Part shown: one piece after another, positions 13,973 through 14,280 of the stretch | Numbering within the stretch: position 1 is the stretch's first letter | How the letters are laid out: every line of letters starts with the position of its first letter | Assembly (NCBI GenBank): GCA_041674525.1 | Contig: JBAYVN010000061.1 | Span: 1-14,280 of the forward strand | DNA: 14,280 bases | Origin: SHYQ01 sp041674525 | Lineage (GTDB): Bacteria; Chloroflexota; Dehalococcoidia; UBA2979 | Reading direction: 5' to 3' | Notes under the pieces: model-generated | Databases searched by the model: none | Seen by the model: only the letters and a program-made list of their open reading frames with translations | What the model was told of the DNA's origin: nothing | Translations under genes and position numbers: made by a program

Positions 13973-14182
13973 GCGTACCGCTCGGCAAGAGAAGTCGAGG
14001 AGACGGTGGAGATCGTGGGCCCCGGCGGCGCGGGGAAGACCACGATGGTCAACCCGCTGATGCGGCTCGCCGACGTCACCGGCGGGCGCAGCTCGCGCCG
14101 CCGATCGCGGGCATCGATGTCCCAGCACAGTCCTCGGCGGCGCGCCGACGCGGGCTCCGTCCGGCGCACGCACCACCACTGA
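13973..14182 (+). pseudogene. Degraded ABC-transporter ATPase fragment (Walker A region)
   Basis: In one short frame the DNA encodes ETVEIVGPGGAGKTTMVN and continues PLMRLADVTGG (about 14000-14086). This matches the Walker A region of ABC exporter ATPases, which typically reads like '[27 protein letters not shown]'. GPGGAGKT is a complete Walker A motif. The frame has a stop 48 bases upstream of where the similarity begins (TGA at 13943) and runs into Arg/Ser-rich nonsense after GGR (14089) before a TGA at 14180-14182. A second frame just after the break reads IAGIDV, which would fit the 'DGVDV' that normally follows, suggesting a frameshift. The membrane domain, Q loop, signature and Walker B are all absent. 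It is best seen as a gene remnant. A sequencing error alone cannot explain the missing upstream part. Confidence 0.55.
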
Positions 14183-14199
14183 GGGGCACCCAGACCGGA

Positions 14200-14228
14200 T
14201 TGCGATCGGGACCGGGCCAGCGTATACC
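14200..14228 (+). promoter_or_regulatory. Sigma70-like promoter pointing off the right edge
   Basis: TTGCGA (14200-14205), a 17-base spacer, and TATACC (14223-14228), followed by an AT-richer stretch (CCGTTATCATTCAC). An ATG at 14262 could be the start of the gene it serves, but only 19 bases of it are visible. Spacing and hexamers fit the housekeeping consensus (4/6 and 4/6). It is the best such match I noticed in the window. Confidence 0.4.
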
Positions 14229-14280
14229 ATCCGTTATCATTCACGCTGAGCCCGACGTCGAATGCGGGGTCGGCGGAGAC

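Noticed and set aside
13627..14280. - strand open frame entering from the right edge and running far into the window
   Set aside because: The first residues (including DVGLSVNDNGWYTL) look somewhat protein-like, but the rest is Arg/Ser/Thr-rich, crosses the ABC relic, and has no family pattern. A short real C-terminus at the very edge cannot be excluded but cannot be supported.
1..14280. Search for CRISPR arrays, tRNA/rRNA genes, insertion-sequence ends, toxin-antitoxin pairs and phage genes
   Set aside because: No regularly spaced repeats, no tRNA-like cloverleaf, no transposase or integrase motifs and no paired small toxin/antitoxin genes were seen by eye.

Overview
This is a high-GC bacterial chromosomal window with GC-ending codons, several GTG starts, and genes packed on both strands with short intergenic hairpins. 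No rRNA, tRNA, CRISPR array, integrase or transposase was seen. The number of hybrid histidine kinases and the overall gene style suit a free-living, environmentally versatile bacterium. Gemmatimonadota or a similar high-GC phylum would fit, but that is a guess from style and no marker gene here fixes the lineage.

Layout. (1) 1-1013: the end of an acyl-CoA dehydrogenase gene (+) faces a VOC/PhnB-like gene (-), with a strong bidirectional hairpin between them. (2) 1013-2742 (-): a family-4 glycosyltransferase followed by a UPF0316 (DUF5698/DUF2179) membrane protein, probably one operon. (3) 2787-3745 (-): an extremely hydrophilic 75-residue protein with its own terminator, and an unrecognised 159-residue protein. 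(4) 3746-4177: no convincing gene, but it contains the upstream region of the next operon. (5) 4178-6480 (+): a seven-helix/GAF histidine kinase overlapping a single-domain response regulator. (6) 6496-7065 (-): an AmaP-like membrane anchor, divergent from (7) 7386-8231 (+): an OmpR/PhoB-type response regulator with an unusual acidic tetrapeptide-repeat tail. (8) 8275-8886 (-): two small membrane proteins. (9) 9028-13583 (-): two overlapping hybrid histidine kinase genes. (10) 13584-14280: mostly without a gene. It holds a degraded ABC-transporter ATPase fragment and a sigma70-like promoter pointing off the right edge.

How the parts may work together. The right two thirds is a signalling cluster: three histidine kinases, two free receivers and two fused receivers. 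Only one protein (7386-8231) has a DNA-binding output domain. No HPt protein is visible, so the phosphorelay that would connect the hybrid kinases to an output must be completed elsewhere or use one of the free receivers. Three small membrane proteins lie among these genes, which suggests, but does not show, an envelope-stress theme.

I did not find a clear new defence or mobile system. The most unusual items are the repeat tail on the OmpR-type regulator, the 424-residue hybrid kinase with two altered signalling residues, a tetranucleotide repeat that forms the ribosome binding site of the VOC gene, and several short perfect tandem duplications.
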